Shown piece after piece: positions 1-8,743 of a stretch of DNA of 64,000 bases. The notes beneath the pieces are model-generated. The model saw nothing but the letters and a program-made list of their open reading frames with translations. It searched no databases and had not been told where the DNA came from. The DNA is from an uncultured Acetatifactor sp. Its GTDB lineage: Bacteria; Bacillota; Clostridia; Lachnospirales; Lachnospiraceae. Position 1 is the first letter of the stretch. Every line of letters begins with the position of its first letter. The translations under genes were made by a program, and so were the position numbers. The stretch lies in the NCBI GenBank assembly GCA_910584435.1, contig CAJUAP010000001.1:91493-155492 (forward strand), given 5' to 3'.

Positions 1-444
1 GATAATGGAAATTGCAGCTGCCGCCATGTCATTAAATCCAAGTGCAATTGCGCCGAAATATGCGGCAAAGATACCGAACTGTGCTGCTGCGCCCAGCAGA
101 AAACTCTTGGGATTGGCGATCAGGGGACCGAAATCCGTCATGGCGCCCACACCCATGAAAATCAGGGACGGCAGAATAGCCCATTCGTCCAGTTTATAAA
201 AATAATACAGCAGGCCGCCCACACCGTTTGCAGCGTCCTCTGCATGAAGCATGATGTCGGGATAAATGTTCACCAACAGCATACCGAAGGCTATGGGAGT
301 CAGAAGCAAAGGCTCAAACTCATGCCGGATAGCCAGATAAAGGAAAAAGCACGCAACCGCTATCATCAGATAGTTACCCCAGGTCAGGTTGAAAAACGCT
401 GTCTGATGAATCAGGTTGTTAAGCGTAGAACCTATATATTCCAT
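1..444 (-). CDS. Na+-translocating decarboxylase beta subunit (partial)
   Basis: Membrane subunit that couples decarboxylation of the carboxybiotin carrier to export of Na+. The reading frame is open from an ATG at 444 to the window edge, so about 148 N-terminal residues are visible and the C-terminal part is missing. The start is supported by an AGGAGG site just upstream. The visible protein is very hydrophobic, beginning MEYIGSTLNNLIHQ, with segments such as FEPLLLTPIAFGMLLVN and IFMGVGAMTDFGPLIANP that are typical of the OadB/MmdB/GcdB family. It is the last visible gene of the operon with the carboxyltransferase, OadG-like and biotin-carrier genes. The family is clear; which acid is decarboxylated cannot be read from this subunit. 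Confidence 0.9.
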   Translation of the reverse strand, partial: MEYIGSTLNNLIHQTAFFNLTWGNYLMIAVACFFLYLAIRHEFEPLLLTPIAFGMLLVNIYPDIMLHAEDAANGVGGLLYYFYKLDEWAILPSLIFMGVGAMTDFGPLIANPKSFLLGAAAQFGIFAAYFGAIALGFNDMAAAAISII

Positions 445-493
445 TTGTTGACCTCCTGTTGTGTGTTATAACGCAATACGCAAAACACTGCAT

Positions 494-865
494 TTATTTC
501 AAGGTAGCAAGTACGGCGCCTGCTTCCACAGCATCGCCCACTGCCACATCAACACTCGCAACAGTACCGTCCTGGGGTGCTACAACAGGAATTTCCATCT
601 TCATAGCTTCGATAATTACAACGGCATCGCCCTTTTTCACCGCATCGCCAACCTTCTTCTCAAGCTTGAATACCTTTCCTGCCGCACCTGCCTCTATTTT
701 AATGCTGCCTGCACCTGCTGCCTTGGGTGCTGCAGCAGGTGCTGCCTTAGGAGCAGCCTTGGGCGCCGCAGGTGCCTTTGCTGCCGCAGGAGCGCCTGTT
801 GATGCGCCTTCTTCCACTACTACATCATATACATTGCCATTTACTGTAATGGTATAATTTTTCAT
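494..865 (-). CDS. Biotin carboxyl carrier protein of the Na+-pumping decarboxylase
   Basis: Small soluble protein (123 residues) that carries the carboxyl group from the carboxyltransferase to the membrane subunit. A short N-terminal beta segment is followed by an Ala/Pro/Lys-rich flexible linker (about residues 22-52) and a biotinyl domain with the canonical EAMKM motif at 86-90, so Lys89 is the predicted biotin site. The start has an AGGAGG-like site a few bases upstream. It sits between the OadG-like gene and the beta subunit in the same orientation, which matches methylmalonyl-CoA and glutaconyl-CoA decarboxylase operons of Clostridia, where the carrier is a separate polypeptide. The family assignment is very secure. 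Confidence 0.93.
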   Translation of the reverse strand: MKNYTITVNGNVYDVVVEEGASTGAPAAAKAPAAPKAAPKAAPAAAPKAAGAGSIKIEAGAAGKVFKLEKKVGDAVKKGDAVVIIEAMKMEIPVVAPQDGTVASVDVAVGDAVEAGAVLATLK

Positions 866-944
866 TTTAATATCCTCCTAATTATATTCCCATGCCTTTC
901 TATCATTGAAAAAGCTTCCACATGCTTCTGCGCATTTTACGTCA

Positions 945-1739
945 TTACCTTCTTCTGATAGAGCGTACCATAAAACCATCTGCGGATGCAGCGCCCTCAC
1001 TTGCTGCAATTGCCGCCGCAATGACAGCTGCCAGTTCCAGACCATCTGCCTCATCTGCTGTCTCTTCCAGTTCTTCAATCTGCGTTACAGCATTGTCAAT
1101 ACCTGCCGCTTCTGCTGCACCTTCCCTGGCAGCCTTTTTCTTCGCTGCATTTTCCTGTATCTTGGGAATGACTCTGAAGCAGGAAATAATCAGGCTGATC
1201 AGTATCAATACCACAAACACCGTACCCATACCGATTAAAGTATTCAGCGCTGCTCTTCCCATAAGTTCGCTCATGCTGGACACAGGATTCAAAGATGCAG
1301 ATTCCAGCTTCAGGAACTGATCATTTGAAAAAATAATCTCTGCAACTGCATTTTTCTTCTCGCCTGTAACCTGTACCTCTACGATAATCTGCTTGCCGCT
1401 GATAGAGGCACTGCTTCCGGTGACCCCGGTAATCAATCCTATGGAAGATTTTGCGGAATAAAACGAATCAATTGCCTTGGAAAATGCGTAGCCGTCCACC
1501 ATCAGGCCGGTATCATTTCCCACCATATATTCAATCTCTTCCATGGTGTATTCATCATAAAAGTCTACATACGCATCATCCATAAAATCCGAAAACAGAT
1601 TCATAACAATACTGTCTGCCAGCTGCTTTGCAACATCAACTTTCTGCTGCTCATACTCTGTCAGCTTTTCTTCACTTCCGCAGGCGGTCAGTCCGAAGAT
1701 ACAGGCAATCATACAAAGGTAAGCCAAAAATTTCTTCAT
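945..1739 (-). CDS. OadG-family subunit with lipoprotein-type N-terminus
   Basis: Accessory gamma/delta-type subunit of a Na+-pumping decarboxylase, anchoring the soluble parts at the membrane. I chose the start MKKFLAYLCM because it opens a lipoprotein signal peptide with lipobox LTAC (Cys20); a longer frame upstream would overlap the preceding gene. Residues about 25-150 form an exported domain I do not recognise by name. A single membrane helix at about 168-188 (GMGTVFVVLILISLI) is the hallmark of OadG, followed by an acidic Ala/Glu-rich tail. Only 16 bases separate it from the carboxyltransferase stop. The combination of an exported lipoprotein domain with the OadG helix is longer than the minimal OadG of proteobacteria. 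Confidence 0.82.
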   Translation of the reverse strand: MKKFLAYLCMIACIFGLTACGSEEKLTEYEQQKVDVAKQLADSIVMNLFSDFMDDAYVDFYDEYTMEEIEYMVGNDTGLMVDGYAFSKAIDSFYSAKSSIGLITGVTGSSASISGKQIIVEVQVTGEKKNAVAEIIFSNDQFLKLESASLNPVSSMSELMGRAALNTLIGMGTVFVVLILISLIISCFRVIPKIQENAAKKKAAREGAAEAAGIDNAVTQIEELEETADEADGLELAAVIAAAIAASEGAASADGFMVRSIRRR

Positions 1740-1755
1740 ATTATAATCACCCTTT

Positions 1756-3186
1756 CTACACGGTTCCGTGTTTTTTTGCGGGACGATCTTCGCTCTTGGT
1801 GAAGAGCATTTCAAAAGCGCCAATCACATATTTCCTGGTATCGGCTGCTTCTATCATCTGGTCCACATATCCTCTCCGCGCAGCACTCAGCGCGCCAAGC
1901 TGCAAAGCGTCATATTCGGCTGCTTTCTCATTGATCACCTCAGCGCCCTGGCCGTCATACATAATCTTCGCAGCCAGCCTGCCCTCCATAGTGCCAATCT
2001 GCGCATCCGGCCATGCCATGGTAATGTCCGCACCGATAGACTTGGAATTCATGGCGATGCCTGCCGTCCCCAGCGCCTTGCCGACGATTACATTCACCTT
2101 GGGTACTGTAGCATTTGCGAAGGCATATGTAAGCCTTCCGGCAGCCTTTGCAATTCCCTTCTCGGAATCCACGGTTGCCTTGTACCCTTTTACATTGGTT
2201 AAAGTCAGCACAGGAATATTGAAAGCATCACAGAAAGAGACGAAGGATGCCGCTTTCTCACAGCCTTCCACAGACAGGACTGCATCCAGCTTCTCTGTCA
2301 CTTTGCCGTCTTCGCCGCAGATCTCGCTGCGGTTCGCCACAGCGCCCACTGTCACACCGTCCAGCTTCAGGAAACCTGTCACCATGTCCTTCGCATAGTC
2401 TGCCTTAACCTCAAAAAAGTCATTATTGTCAGCCAAAATAGACAATGCAATGGATGTGTCACCTGCACAGTTGGCCAGTTCATCATTGACACGATTCAAA
2501 TCATCCGTACACTCCACCATGTCGCTGCCTTCTTTGCTGTTCACAGGCAGAAATGCGATCAATTCCCTTATCTTAACAAGAAGAGAATCTTCCTCGGCCG
2601 CCACATCCACAATGCCGCTCTTCTCAGACTGGAATGCTGCAGAAGAAGAATCACATTTCGTAATCACGTTTCCGTCCAGAGCATTCGGTGCATTTACGAA
2701 TAATTTCGCATTCTTCGCCTCCATAAAGGTAAAGTCGGTCAGCGCAGGGAACAGGGCAAGTCCGCCGCCGCAGCTGCCAAGGATTGCTGTAATCTGAGGG
2801 ATAACACCTGATGCGCAGATCTGTTTCTGATAAATTGCTCCAAAGGCATTGAGTGCGTCCGCAGCTTCCTGAAGCCTCAATCCTGCAGAATCAATCAGGC
2901 CGATTACAGGAGATCCTGTCTTCATTGCCAGATCGTAAAGGTTGGTAATTTTCCTGGCATGCATTTCACCGATGGTTCCGTTTAAAACGGAAGCGTCCTG
3001 GCTGTATACATACACGGGCTTGCCATTGATCACTCCATAGCCGGTCACACAGCCATCCGAAGGAGTTTCATTTGGTTTCATATTGAAATCCGTAGCTCTT
3101 GCAGTCACAAGTGCGCCGATTTCAACGAAACTGTTGTCGTCGAGCAAAGCTGCTATTCTTTGACTCGCTTTTGAAGTAGTACTCAT
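1756..3186 (-). CDS. Acyl-CoA carboxyltransferase subunit (MmdA/PccB type)
   Basis: Transfers the carboxyl group between an acyl-CoA (probably methylmalonyl-CoA) and the biotin carrier; first gene of the decarboxylase operon. The start MSTTSKASQ was chosen because a TCCTCC complement (GGAGG) lies 8 bases upstream; the longer frame runs into non-coding sequence. The 476-residue protein has the crotonase-like two-domain carboxyltransferase layout, with an oxyanion-type glycine stretch GSCGGGLAL in the N-half and KALGTAGIAMNSKSIGAD in the C-half. It is somewhat shorter than classical PccB (about 510). No biotin carboxylase gene is nearby, so the pathway runs in the decarboxylating, Na+-exporting direction. 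The exact substrate is inferred from context and is not proven. Confidence 0.85.
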   Translation of the reverse strand: MSTTSKASQRIAALLDDNSFVEIGALVTARATDFNMKPNETPSDGCVTGYGVINGKPVYVYSQDASVLNGTIGEMHARKITNLYDLAMKTGSPVIGLIDSAGLRLQEAADALNAFGAIYQKQICASGVIPQITAILGSCGGGLALFPALTDFTFMEAKNAKLFVNAPNALDGNVITKCDSSSAAFQSEKSGIVDVAAEEDSLLVKIRELIAFLPVNSKEGSDMVECTDDLNRVNDELANCAGDTSIALSILADNNDFFEVKADYAKDMVTGFLKLDGVTVGAVANRSEICGEDGKVTEKLDAVLSVEGCEKAASFVSFCDAFNIPVLTLTNVKGYKATVDSEKGIAKAAGRLTYAFANATVPKVNVIVGKALGTAGIAMNSKSIGADITMAWPDAQIGTMEGRLAAKIMYDGQGAEVINEKAAEYDALQLGALSAARRGYVDQMIEAADTRKYVIGAFEMLFTKSEDRPAKKHGTV

Positions 3187-3285
3187 GCTTTCAGTCCTCC
3201 ATTTATAATATAGAAAATAAATAAAACAATCCAACATCGGGGATTCCAGCCAAAAACATAATTCCCCATGATCATTGTCGCTAGT

Positions 3286-3291
3286 AGTATA
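3286..3291 (-). promoter_or_regulatory. Possible -10 element of the decarboxylase operon
   Basis: A TATACT hexamer on the minus strand lies about 100 bases upstream of the carboxyltransferase start, right after the terminator of the upstream gene. No good -35 is visible at 17 bases, so this is tentative. Confidence 0.35.
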
Positions 3292-3295
3292 CCAT

Positions 3296-3325
3296 AAAAA
3301 AAGCAACTCGCATAGAACGAATTGC
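3296..3325 (-). terminator. Intrinsic terminator of the second carboxypeptidase gene
   Basis: On the minus strand GCAATTCG and CGAGTTGC pair over 8 bp (one G-U) around a 7-base loop and are followed directly by seven T. It separates the carboxypeptidase gene from the decarboxylase operon. Confidence 0.85.
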
Positions 3326-3342
3326 AATTTTTTTCAGATTTT

Positions 3343-4743
3343 TCAAGAAAAAGAAAAAAATCTCTCCAGAATCTGCCTCATGCACCACTCCAGGTCGATT
3401 GCGCCAATGGAATCCACTGTGATGATTGCTTCTGTCCGGTATACGGTGTCCCCCACCATATAGTCAATTGTCCCCACCGTCATCCCTGGTTCCACAGGGG
3501 CAATGAGATTTTCCGCCATATTGTACTTCACTTTAACCTGTTCATCCGTCCTCATCAGAAGCCCATCCTGCTGTGATGTATTCTCCCTGCCCGCAATCCG
3601 CACTTTCGTATAGGCACGGTCTCCAAGAATTGCCGTCTGTCCGTTCTGCACCGGTATCTCCCTGAGCAGCTCTTCGTCAAAAGCAATCTCTTCCGCCAAA
3701 AAACTTCTGTAGAAATAATTGTCAAGGCCGTACTGCATCAGTTCCCTGGTGTCACTCCATTTATAGGTTTTATTATTAGGCCAGCCGCAGGCCAGAAGCG
3801 CTACCACAAAAGTCCTCCCATCCCTCTCCAGGGCGCCTACATAGCAGTATCCTGCCTTATTCGTGAACCCGGTCTTCCCGGTCAGCGCACCGCTCATCAT
3901 ATCAAGAAAGGCGTTATGGTTTGTGCAGGTATAGCTCCTGTCATTTTCATAGAAACTATAAGTCCGCGTTCTGGTAATCTCAAGAAAGGCATCGGCACAA
4001 GGAGATTCTTTAATGCAATACGACATAATTCTCGCCAGTTCTGCCGCCGTGGTACAGTGTTCCTTCTGCAGGATGCTGCCATCCTCCATCGCAGTCTCTT
4101 CTGTGGCATCCAATCCGTTGGGTGTAATGAACCATGTGTTTTCACATCTCAGCTCCGCCGCCTTTTGATTCATCAGAGCGGCAAAAGCCGCCATGGCCTT
4201 TTTGCTCTCGTCCACAGTATAGTCCGCCGTATCTTTGTCACGCAGTTCATCCGCAAGAAACCTCTTGCCCACAAATTCCGCCAGCGCCACCGCGGAATCA
4301 TTATGCGATTCCAGCATCAGGGAATGCAGCAGCTCTCTTACTGTATACTGCTCTCCCTTTTGTATGTACAGCTTTACCTTAGGCATACCGGCTGCATAGG
4401 AAGAGACGGTAAGCACATCGTCAAGAGAAACATTTTCCAATACCAGAATGCATGTCATAATCTTTGTAGTACTGGCCATAGCCAATACCATATCCTGGTT
4501 TTTCCCGTACAGCACTCTTCCTGAATCCGCATCCATCAGAACCGCTGCCGTGGCATACAGGGACAATTCCTGTATATTCACCGGCTGTTCCGAATCCGTC
4601 TCGCATAAAATCTTTGAAGCATAAGGCGGCATATGGCTTATCTGTGCATCTGCAATTATCCGCATTTGGGAAAGCAGCAGAACAGCGCTGAAGCAAAAGC
4701 CCCATAGGAATTTTTTTACTTTTTTCCTGAGATTCCTCTTCAT
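3343..4743 (-). CDS. D-alanyl-D-alanine carboxypeptidase (S11 family)
   Basis: Exported low-molecular-weight penicillin-binding protein that trims the terminal D-Ala of peptidoglycan stem peptides. A basic N-terminus and hydrophobic stretch (about residues 12-27) form a signal peptide. The three serine-peptidase motifs are all present: STTK (91-94), SHN (146-148) and KTG (290-292). At 466 residues it has the additional C-terminal beta-domain seen in DacA/DacF. It follows scpB in the same direction with a 180-bp spacer that contains a tandem duplication. It is a paralogue of the DacF-like gene at 7334. A strong terminator follows it. Confidence 0.9.
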   Translation of the reverse strand: MKRNLRKKVKKFLWGFCFSAVLLLSQMRIIADAQISHMPPYASKILCETDSEQPVNIQELSLYATAAVLMDADSGRVLYGKNQDMVLAMASTTKIMTCILVLENVSLDDVLTVSSYAAGMPKVKLYIQKGEQYTVRELLHSLMLESHNDSAVALAEFVGKRFLADELRDKDTADYTVDESKKAMAAFAALMNQKAAELRCENTWFITPNGLDATEETAMEDGSILQKEHCTTAAELARIMSYCIKESPCADAFLEITRTRTYSFYENDRSYTCTNHNAFLDMMSGALTGKTGFTNKAGYCYVGALERDGRTFVVALLACGWPNNKTYKWSDTRELMQYGLDNYFYRSFLAEEIAFDEELLREIPVQNGQTAILGDRAYTKVRIAGRENTSQQDGLLMRTDEQVKVKYNMAENLIAPVEPGMTVGTIDYMVGDTVYRTEAIITVDSIGAIDLEWCMRQILERFFSFS

Positions 4744-4830
4744 TTCAATCTTCCAAAAAGGATTTTTTACAGTATATGAAGCTGTCTATGGAATTTATGT
4801 TATATGTCTCCCTCTTCACTGCATTTCGCA

Positions 4831-4859
4831 ACATTTCAGACAGGTCACTGAACTGTTAC
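4831..4859 (-). repeat. Intergenic palindrome, copy 1 of 3
   Basis: Imperfect hairpin (CATTTCAG / CTGAACTG arms, 8-base centre ACAGGTCA) between scpB and the carboxypeptidase gene. It is the most diverged copy of a family also at 5554 and 8587; one arm base is mismatched. Confidence 0.7.
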
Positions 4860-4862
4860 TGC

Positions 4863-4918
4863 ATTTCATCACAGAACCCGGCACTTTCTGATTTCATCAC
4901 AGAACCCGGCACTTTCTG
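4863..4918. repeat. Perfect 28-bp tandem duplication
   Basis: Two identical 28-base units (each beginning ATTTCATCACAG and ending ACTTTCTG) lie back to back in the spacer just downstream of scpB. No spacers between the units, so not a CRISPR. It is one of several short tandem duplications in the window. Confidence 0.9.
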
Positions 4919-4923
4919 TCTTC

Positions 4924-5493
4924 TTACACCTCCAGCTGCAATTGCACTTCCGCTTCTGCCTGCTGCTTAAATTCTTCCATCTGCACCGGATTGAGGGAGG
5001 GAAGCTCTTCCAGACTCTTCACCCCGAAACATCGCAGGAATTGCTCCGTTGTGCCGAACAGCAATGGCCGTCCCGGCGCATTCAGTCTTCCCAGCTCCAT
5101 AATCAGATCATATTCTAACAGTTTATTGATAGCATGATCACAGCTGACGCCGCGCACACGCTCTACCTCAATCCTGGTCACCGGCTGCTTATATGCAATA
5201 ATGGACAGCGTCTCCAATACCGTATCCGTAAGTGTCATCTTCCTGGGCGCCTTGGCAATTTTGATCAGATATTCATACATTTCAGGTTTCGTACAGAGCT
5301 GTACGGCATTATCAAATTGTGTCAGGATAATTCCCCGGCCTTCCCTGGCATAGCGCTTCGCCATGCCTTCCAATATTTCTTTGGTAACAGCCACATCTTC
5401 TTCTATCACATCGGCCAGACGATTGATTTCCACGGACTCCCCCATAGTAAACAATACTGCTTCAATCACTGCTTCCGCCTTGCTCTTCTTCAT
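4924..5493 (-). CDS. scpB: Segregation and condensation protein B
   Basis: Winged-helix subunit of the SMC-ScpA-ScpB chromosome condensation complex. The start MKKSKAEAVIEAVLF was chosen over an upstream codon because AAGGAG sits at proper spacing and this is the usual ScpB N-terminus. The 189-residue protein contains the family stretches LETLSIIAYKQPVTR and VRGVSCDHAINKLL and a glutamate/glutamine-rich tail. It follows scpA in the same direction, but unlike the tightly coupled pair in many Firmicutes there are about 150 bases between them, holding a copy of the window's small palindrome. Confidence 0.95.
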   Translation of the reverse strand: MKKSKAEAVIEAVLFTMGESVEINRLADVIEEDVAVTKEILEGMAKRYAREGRGIILTQFDNAVQLCTKPEMYEYLIKIAKAPRKMTLTDTVLETLSIIAYKQPVTRIEVERVRGVSCDHAINKLLEYDLIMELGRLNAPGRPLLFGTTEQFLRCFGVKSLEELPSLNPVQMEEFKQQAEAEVQLQLEV

Positions 5494-5553
5494 TGCTCTA
5501 CTCCTTGTCCAGCTGTACCGGCATGACGCCCATAGCAGCAATACCGCTCACAT

Positions 5554-5580
5554 CAGTTCAGACAGGCCGCTGAACTGTTA
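5554..5580 (-). repeat. Intergenic palindrome, copy 2 of 3
   Basis: Perfect 8-bp stem CAGTTCAG / CTGAACTG around ACAGGCCG, in the spacer between scpA and scpB. No T-tract follows on either strand, so it is not a standard terminator. Confidence 0.8.
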
Positions 5581-5641
5581 TACCGTCTCTGCTTCCGGCA
5601 ATGCCGAAGATACAGCCAATCCCAATGATATCCCCCGAAAT

Positions 5642-6385
5642 TTACAACAGAGATGTTATCATAATGTCCGAAAAAATGTCTTCCTGGCTTATTATAATCT
5701 TGCTTGTCTTCATTAATTCAAGTATAATCAGGAATGTGACTATCACTTCCATTTTGCTTGTCTGCTTCTCCAACAGCTTTCTGAAGCTGAACTGTTTATG
5801 TTCCCTGGCATATGCCTCCACATACAAAGTCTTCACATCCATATCAATCTCGTCTTTTTCAATATTGCCATATTGGCTTCGGATGGGATCGATTTTATCT
5901 TCCTGCCGCTTCATGATGGACTTAAATATCTCATGGAGCCTGTTCAATGTCATATCCCCAATCAGCTCTTCATAATTGACCGGCGGACGGTAAGCGGCAA
6001 CCTCCGGCGGAAGATGCTGTTCCCTGTACAGATTCCTGGCCGCATCCACCTGCCTGTCCCTCAGTTCCATAGACATAAATTTGCACATCTTGTATTCCAA
6101 TAGCTTCTGCACCAGCTCCGCCCTGGGATCTTCCTCTTCTCCCTCTTCATCTGCCTCCTTGGGCAGCAGCATCCTGCACTTAATATCAATCAGGGTAGCC
6201 GCCATGACAAGGAATTCACTCATGACGTTCATATCACTTGTCTCCATCTGCCTGATATAGTCCAGATACTGCTCAGTGATTACAACAATGGGAATATCAT
6301 AAATGTCTATTTTATTTTTATCAATCAAGTGAAGCAGAAGATCCAGGGGGCCTTCAAATACTTCCAGTTTTACAGGTATCGCCAT
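5642..6385 (-). CDS. scpA: Segregation and condensation protein A
   Basis: Kleisin subunit that bridges SMC heads and binds ScpB. The 247-residue protein starts MAIPVKLEVFEGPLDLLLHL, the classic ScpA N-terminus, and contains NVMSEFLVMAATLIDIK and an acidic linker (EADEEGEEEDPRAEL). It ends in a C-terminal winged helix with LLEKQTSKMEVIVTFLIILEL. Length is normal. A GAGG ribosome site precedes the ATG. It lies 51 bases after the phosphoesterase gene and upstream of scpB, so the block dacF, phosphoesterase, scpA, scpB probably forms one transcription unit or two overlapping ones. Confidence 0.96.
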   Translation of the reverse strand: MAIPVKLEVFEGPLDLLLHLIDKNKIDIYDIPIVVITEQYLDYIRQMETSDMNVMSEFLVMAATLIDIKCRMLLPKEADEEGEEEDPRAELVQKLLEYKMCKFMSMELRDRQVDAARNLYREQHLPPEVAAYRPPVNYEELIGDMTLNRLHEIFKSIMKRQEDKIDPIRSQYGNIEKDEIDMDVKTLYVEAYAREHKQFSFRKLLEKQTSKMEVIVTFLIILELMKTSKIIISQEDIFSDIMITSLL

Positions 6386-6436
6386 ACTATCCTCATTTTA
6401 TCATAGCCTTTTGCAAATTTACTCCATTTGCGGATT

Positions 6437-7324
6437 CTACGTATTCCCAGGCACATCTTCACTCTTCCATTCCACCACCCATAGCTCCGCCGGATTAAAC
6501 ACTCTGATGGGGATGGTATGGGTTCCCATGCCGCGGCTTAATATCATAACAGCATTGCCTTCCCGAAAAATCCCGCCGTCATATTTGGGAAACAGACGCA
6601 GCGCAGGTGAAAGTACTCCCTTGCCCCAAATCGGGACACGGGCAATGCCCCCATGAACATGCCCTGCCAATGTCAAATCCGCACCCCATGCAGCATACTG
6701 AGGAAAATAGTCCGGATTATGTGCCAGCAGCACTGTATAGCTATCCCTGGATGCCTGTCCTAAGATTTCCGGCAGATACCGGGGCTGCATATCTGCAATT
6801 TGAAAATGTCTGTAAAAAGATTCGCCGATTTCCGCTCCGTAAATCGAAATCCCGTATTCCGGCAGATTTACATGGCAGTTTACCAAAGGTGCAATTCCAA
6901 TCTCCTGCAGCGCTTTTTCATACCTCTGCGCCATATCCCCATAAACCTTTGGATACAGTTTCAGCCGGTGCTCATGATTCCCGTTGCCATAATAGACAGG
7001 ATACTCCTTTGCCAGTACACCGAGAAGCTGCAGTGCCGGACGCAGATCCCCCTTGGGCCTGGCTGTCACCAGATCCCCCGCAATCAAAATAAAATCAGGG
7101 TTCTGCTCCCGGATTGACGCAAGCAGCTTCTCATTATTTTTCCCATAACACTTATTATGTAAGTCCGTTAAAAGCACTGCCCTGCAGGGCTTTTTAATCC
7201 GCCTGTCTGTTACCTTATGCTTCCTTATTACAAAGCGATTGCTGTCATAGAATATTACCCAGAGCAATACTATCATACCGACTCCCACAATCGTAATCAA
7301 TATATCTATGATACTTTCCGTCAC
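6437..7324 (-). CDS. Membrane-anchored metallophosphoesterase
   Basis: Calcineurin-type phosphoesterase with an N-terminal membrane helix (about residues 7-25) that places the catalytic domain outside or at the membrane. Metal-binding motifs are all visible: LLTDLHN, IAGDLV, GNGNHEHR and LAGHVHGG. The protein is 295 residues, with a GTG start preceded by GGGG and AAGG. The family includes YkuE-like enzymes acting on lipid or nucleotide phosphates; the substrate cannot be told from sequence. It lies only 9 bases after dacF. Confidence 0.85.
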   Translation of the reverse strand: MTESIIDILITIVGVGMIVLLWVIFYDSNRFVIRKHKVTDRRIKKPCRAVLLTDLHNKCYGKNNEKLLASIREQNPDFILIAGDLVTARPKGDLRPALQLLGVLAKEYPVYYGNGNHEHRLKLYPKVYGDMAQRYEKALQEIGIAPLVNCHVNLPEYGISIYGAEIGESFYRHFQIADMQPRYLPEILGQASRDSYTVLLAHNPDYFPQYAAWGADLTLAGHVHGGIARVPIWGKGVLSPALRLFPKYDGGIFREGNAVMILSRGMGTHTIPIRVFNPAELWVVEWKSEDVPGNT

Positions 7325-7333
7325 ACCTTACCC

Positions 7334-8494
7334 CTATAATAAAAAGAATCCAAATACTTTTCTCAGATAATCTATATAACCCGCTTTTTCCACACTGTCC
7401 GTGAACAGGATAGGAACGCTTCCAATTTCTGCTCCGTTTAAATAATACTTTGCCCTGCCGGCTTCACTGCCCTCTGTTACAGGCGCCTGAACGGTTTCCG
7501 GCAGTTCCAGAACTTTTTCCACTGTGGACAAATCGCTCCCGGCAACATCCAGATATCTGAATTCTCCCTCGTACCTGATACCGGCTTCTTCGGCAATACC
7601 GCCCTCCACAGTCAGATTTTCCAGCGCATCCTGATTCTCGTCTACATAAATATTACACACACCAAAGCCATAAGTCAACAATATCTGTGCATCTTCAAAA
7701 CGCGTCTTGTAATCCGGCGCTCCCATTACCACTGCAATCAGATCAATGCCATCCTTGGAAGCCGTTGCAGAGAAGCAGTATTTTGCCTTGCTGGTAGAAC
7801 CTGTCTTCAGCCCGGTCGTCCACTGGTATTGTTTCAACATTTTGTTTGTACTGGTCAAAGTAAATTCTGCAGCACCGTTTCTGGTCTCATGGGTAATGCT
7901 TTCCATCCATATGGTGGTATAATGAAAAATATCCGGATATTTTGTGGTCAATTCTCTGGACATAATCGCCACATCCTTTGCTGTTGTATAATGATTATCG
8001 GAATCCGTCAATCCGCAGCAATCCTCAAAATGCGTATCCACCATGCCAAGTTCTGCTGCTTTCTCGTTCATCATTGCCACAAATGCCTCTTCACTGCCCG
8101 CAATATGTTCCGCCACCGCTACACTGGCATCATTGCCCGATGCCACCGCAATGCACTTAATCATGGTGTCCAAAGTCTGCACCTCTCCTGCCGCCAGGTA
8201 GACCTGAGACCCTCCCATAGAACTGGCATATTCGCTGGTAGTCACCTGGTCTGTCAGACTTACCTTTCCGGATGCAATTGCTTCAAATGTGAGAAGCAGA
8301 GTCATAATCTTCGTAATACTGGCCGGGCTCCTCCGCTCCGTAGCATTCAATTCATAAATCACCTGGCCTGTGGAGCTTTCCAGCAGGATCACCGAAGGAG
8401 ATGAAACCGTAACGTTGGCACTGACAGGCAATACCGTTGTATAGAGAAGTACAACCGCCAAAAGTAATGCTGCAAAAATTCTCTTTCTTAACAT
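7334..8494 (-). CDS. D-alanyl-D-alanine carboxypeptidase, DacF type
   Basis: Exported peptidoglycan carboxypeptidase. The start MLRKRIFAALLLAV opens a clean signal peptide; another ATG 18 bases upstream is in frame and cannot be fully excluded because both have weak ribosome sites. Active-site motifs SITK (59-62), SGN (119-121) and KTG (230-232) are intact, and the C-terminal part carries the usual beta-domain. It is the first gene of the run that continues with the phosphoesterase, scpA and scpB. The same genome segment holds a second S11 carboxypeptidase at 3343, so the two probably differ in timing or localisation. Confidence 0.9.
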   Translation of the reverse strand: MLRKRIFAALLLAVVLLYTTVLPVSANVTVSSPSVILLESSTGQVIYELNATERRSPASITKIMTLLLTFEAIASGKVSLTDQVTTSEYASSMGGSQVYLAAGEVQTLDTMIKCIAVASGNDASVAVAEHIAGSEEAFVAMMNEKAAELGMVDTHFEDCCGLTDSDNHYTTAKDVAIMSRELTTKYPDIFHYTTIWMESITHETRNGAAEFTLTSTNKMLKQYQWTTGLKTGSTSKAKYCFSATASKDGIDLIAVVMGAPDYKTRFEDAQILLTYGFGVCNIYVDENQDALENLTVEGGIAEEAGIRYEGEFRYLDVAGSDLSTVEKVLELPETVQAPVTEGSEAGRAKYYLNGAEIGSVPILFTDSVEKAGYIDYLRKVFGFFLL

Positions 8495-8586
8495 AAAAAT
8501 GCCACACTCCATATTCCTCTTTCTATCTAAAGAATATGAGAATGCAGCCGAATATATTCCATCTCAGCCAGGGACATATTATATAT

Positions 8587-8618
8587 GTAACAGTCCAGAC
8601 AGGCCGCTGAACTGTTAC
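8587..8618 (-). repeat. Intergenic palindrome, copy 3 of 3
   Basis: Longest copy: a 12-bp stem GTAACAGTCCAG / CTGAACTGTTAC around ACAGGCCG. The single variant base forms a G-U pair in a minus-strand transcript, a hint that RNA pairing is kept. It lies between rpsU and dacF. Confidence 0.8.
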
Positions 8619-8710
8619 AAGAATGCACACAAAACGTATCACAAGTACACGCTTCTGCAATGCACAGCAAAAAGCGGCAAATGTATGTTCTTACGAGTAT
8701 ATGCACATAG

Positions 8711-8734
8711 AAAATCCCCGGTTATAAACCGAGG
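8711..8734 (-). terminator. Terminator of rpsU
   Basis: On the minus strand CCTCGGTT and AACCGGGG pair over 8 bp (one G-U) around TAT, followed by ATTTTC. It lies 10 bases beyond the rpsU stop. The T-tract is short. Confidence 0.7.
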
Positions 8735-8743
8735 ATAAGCCGC

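Noticed and set aside
878..1078. Open frame of 66 codons between the OadG-like and biotin-carrier genes
   Set aside because: Overlaps the end of the OadG-like gene in another frame and has no ribosome site.
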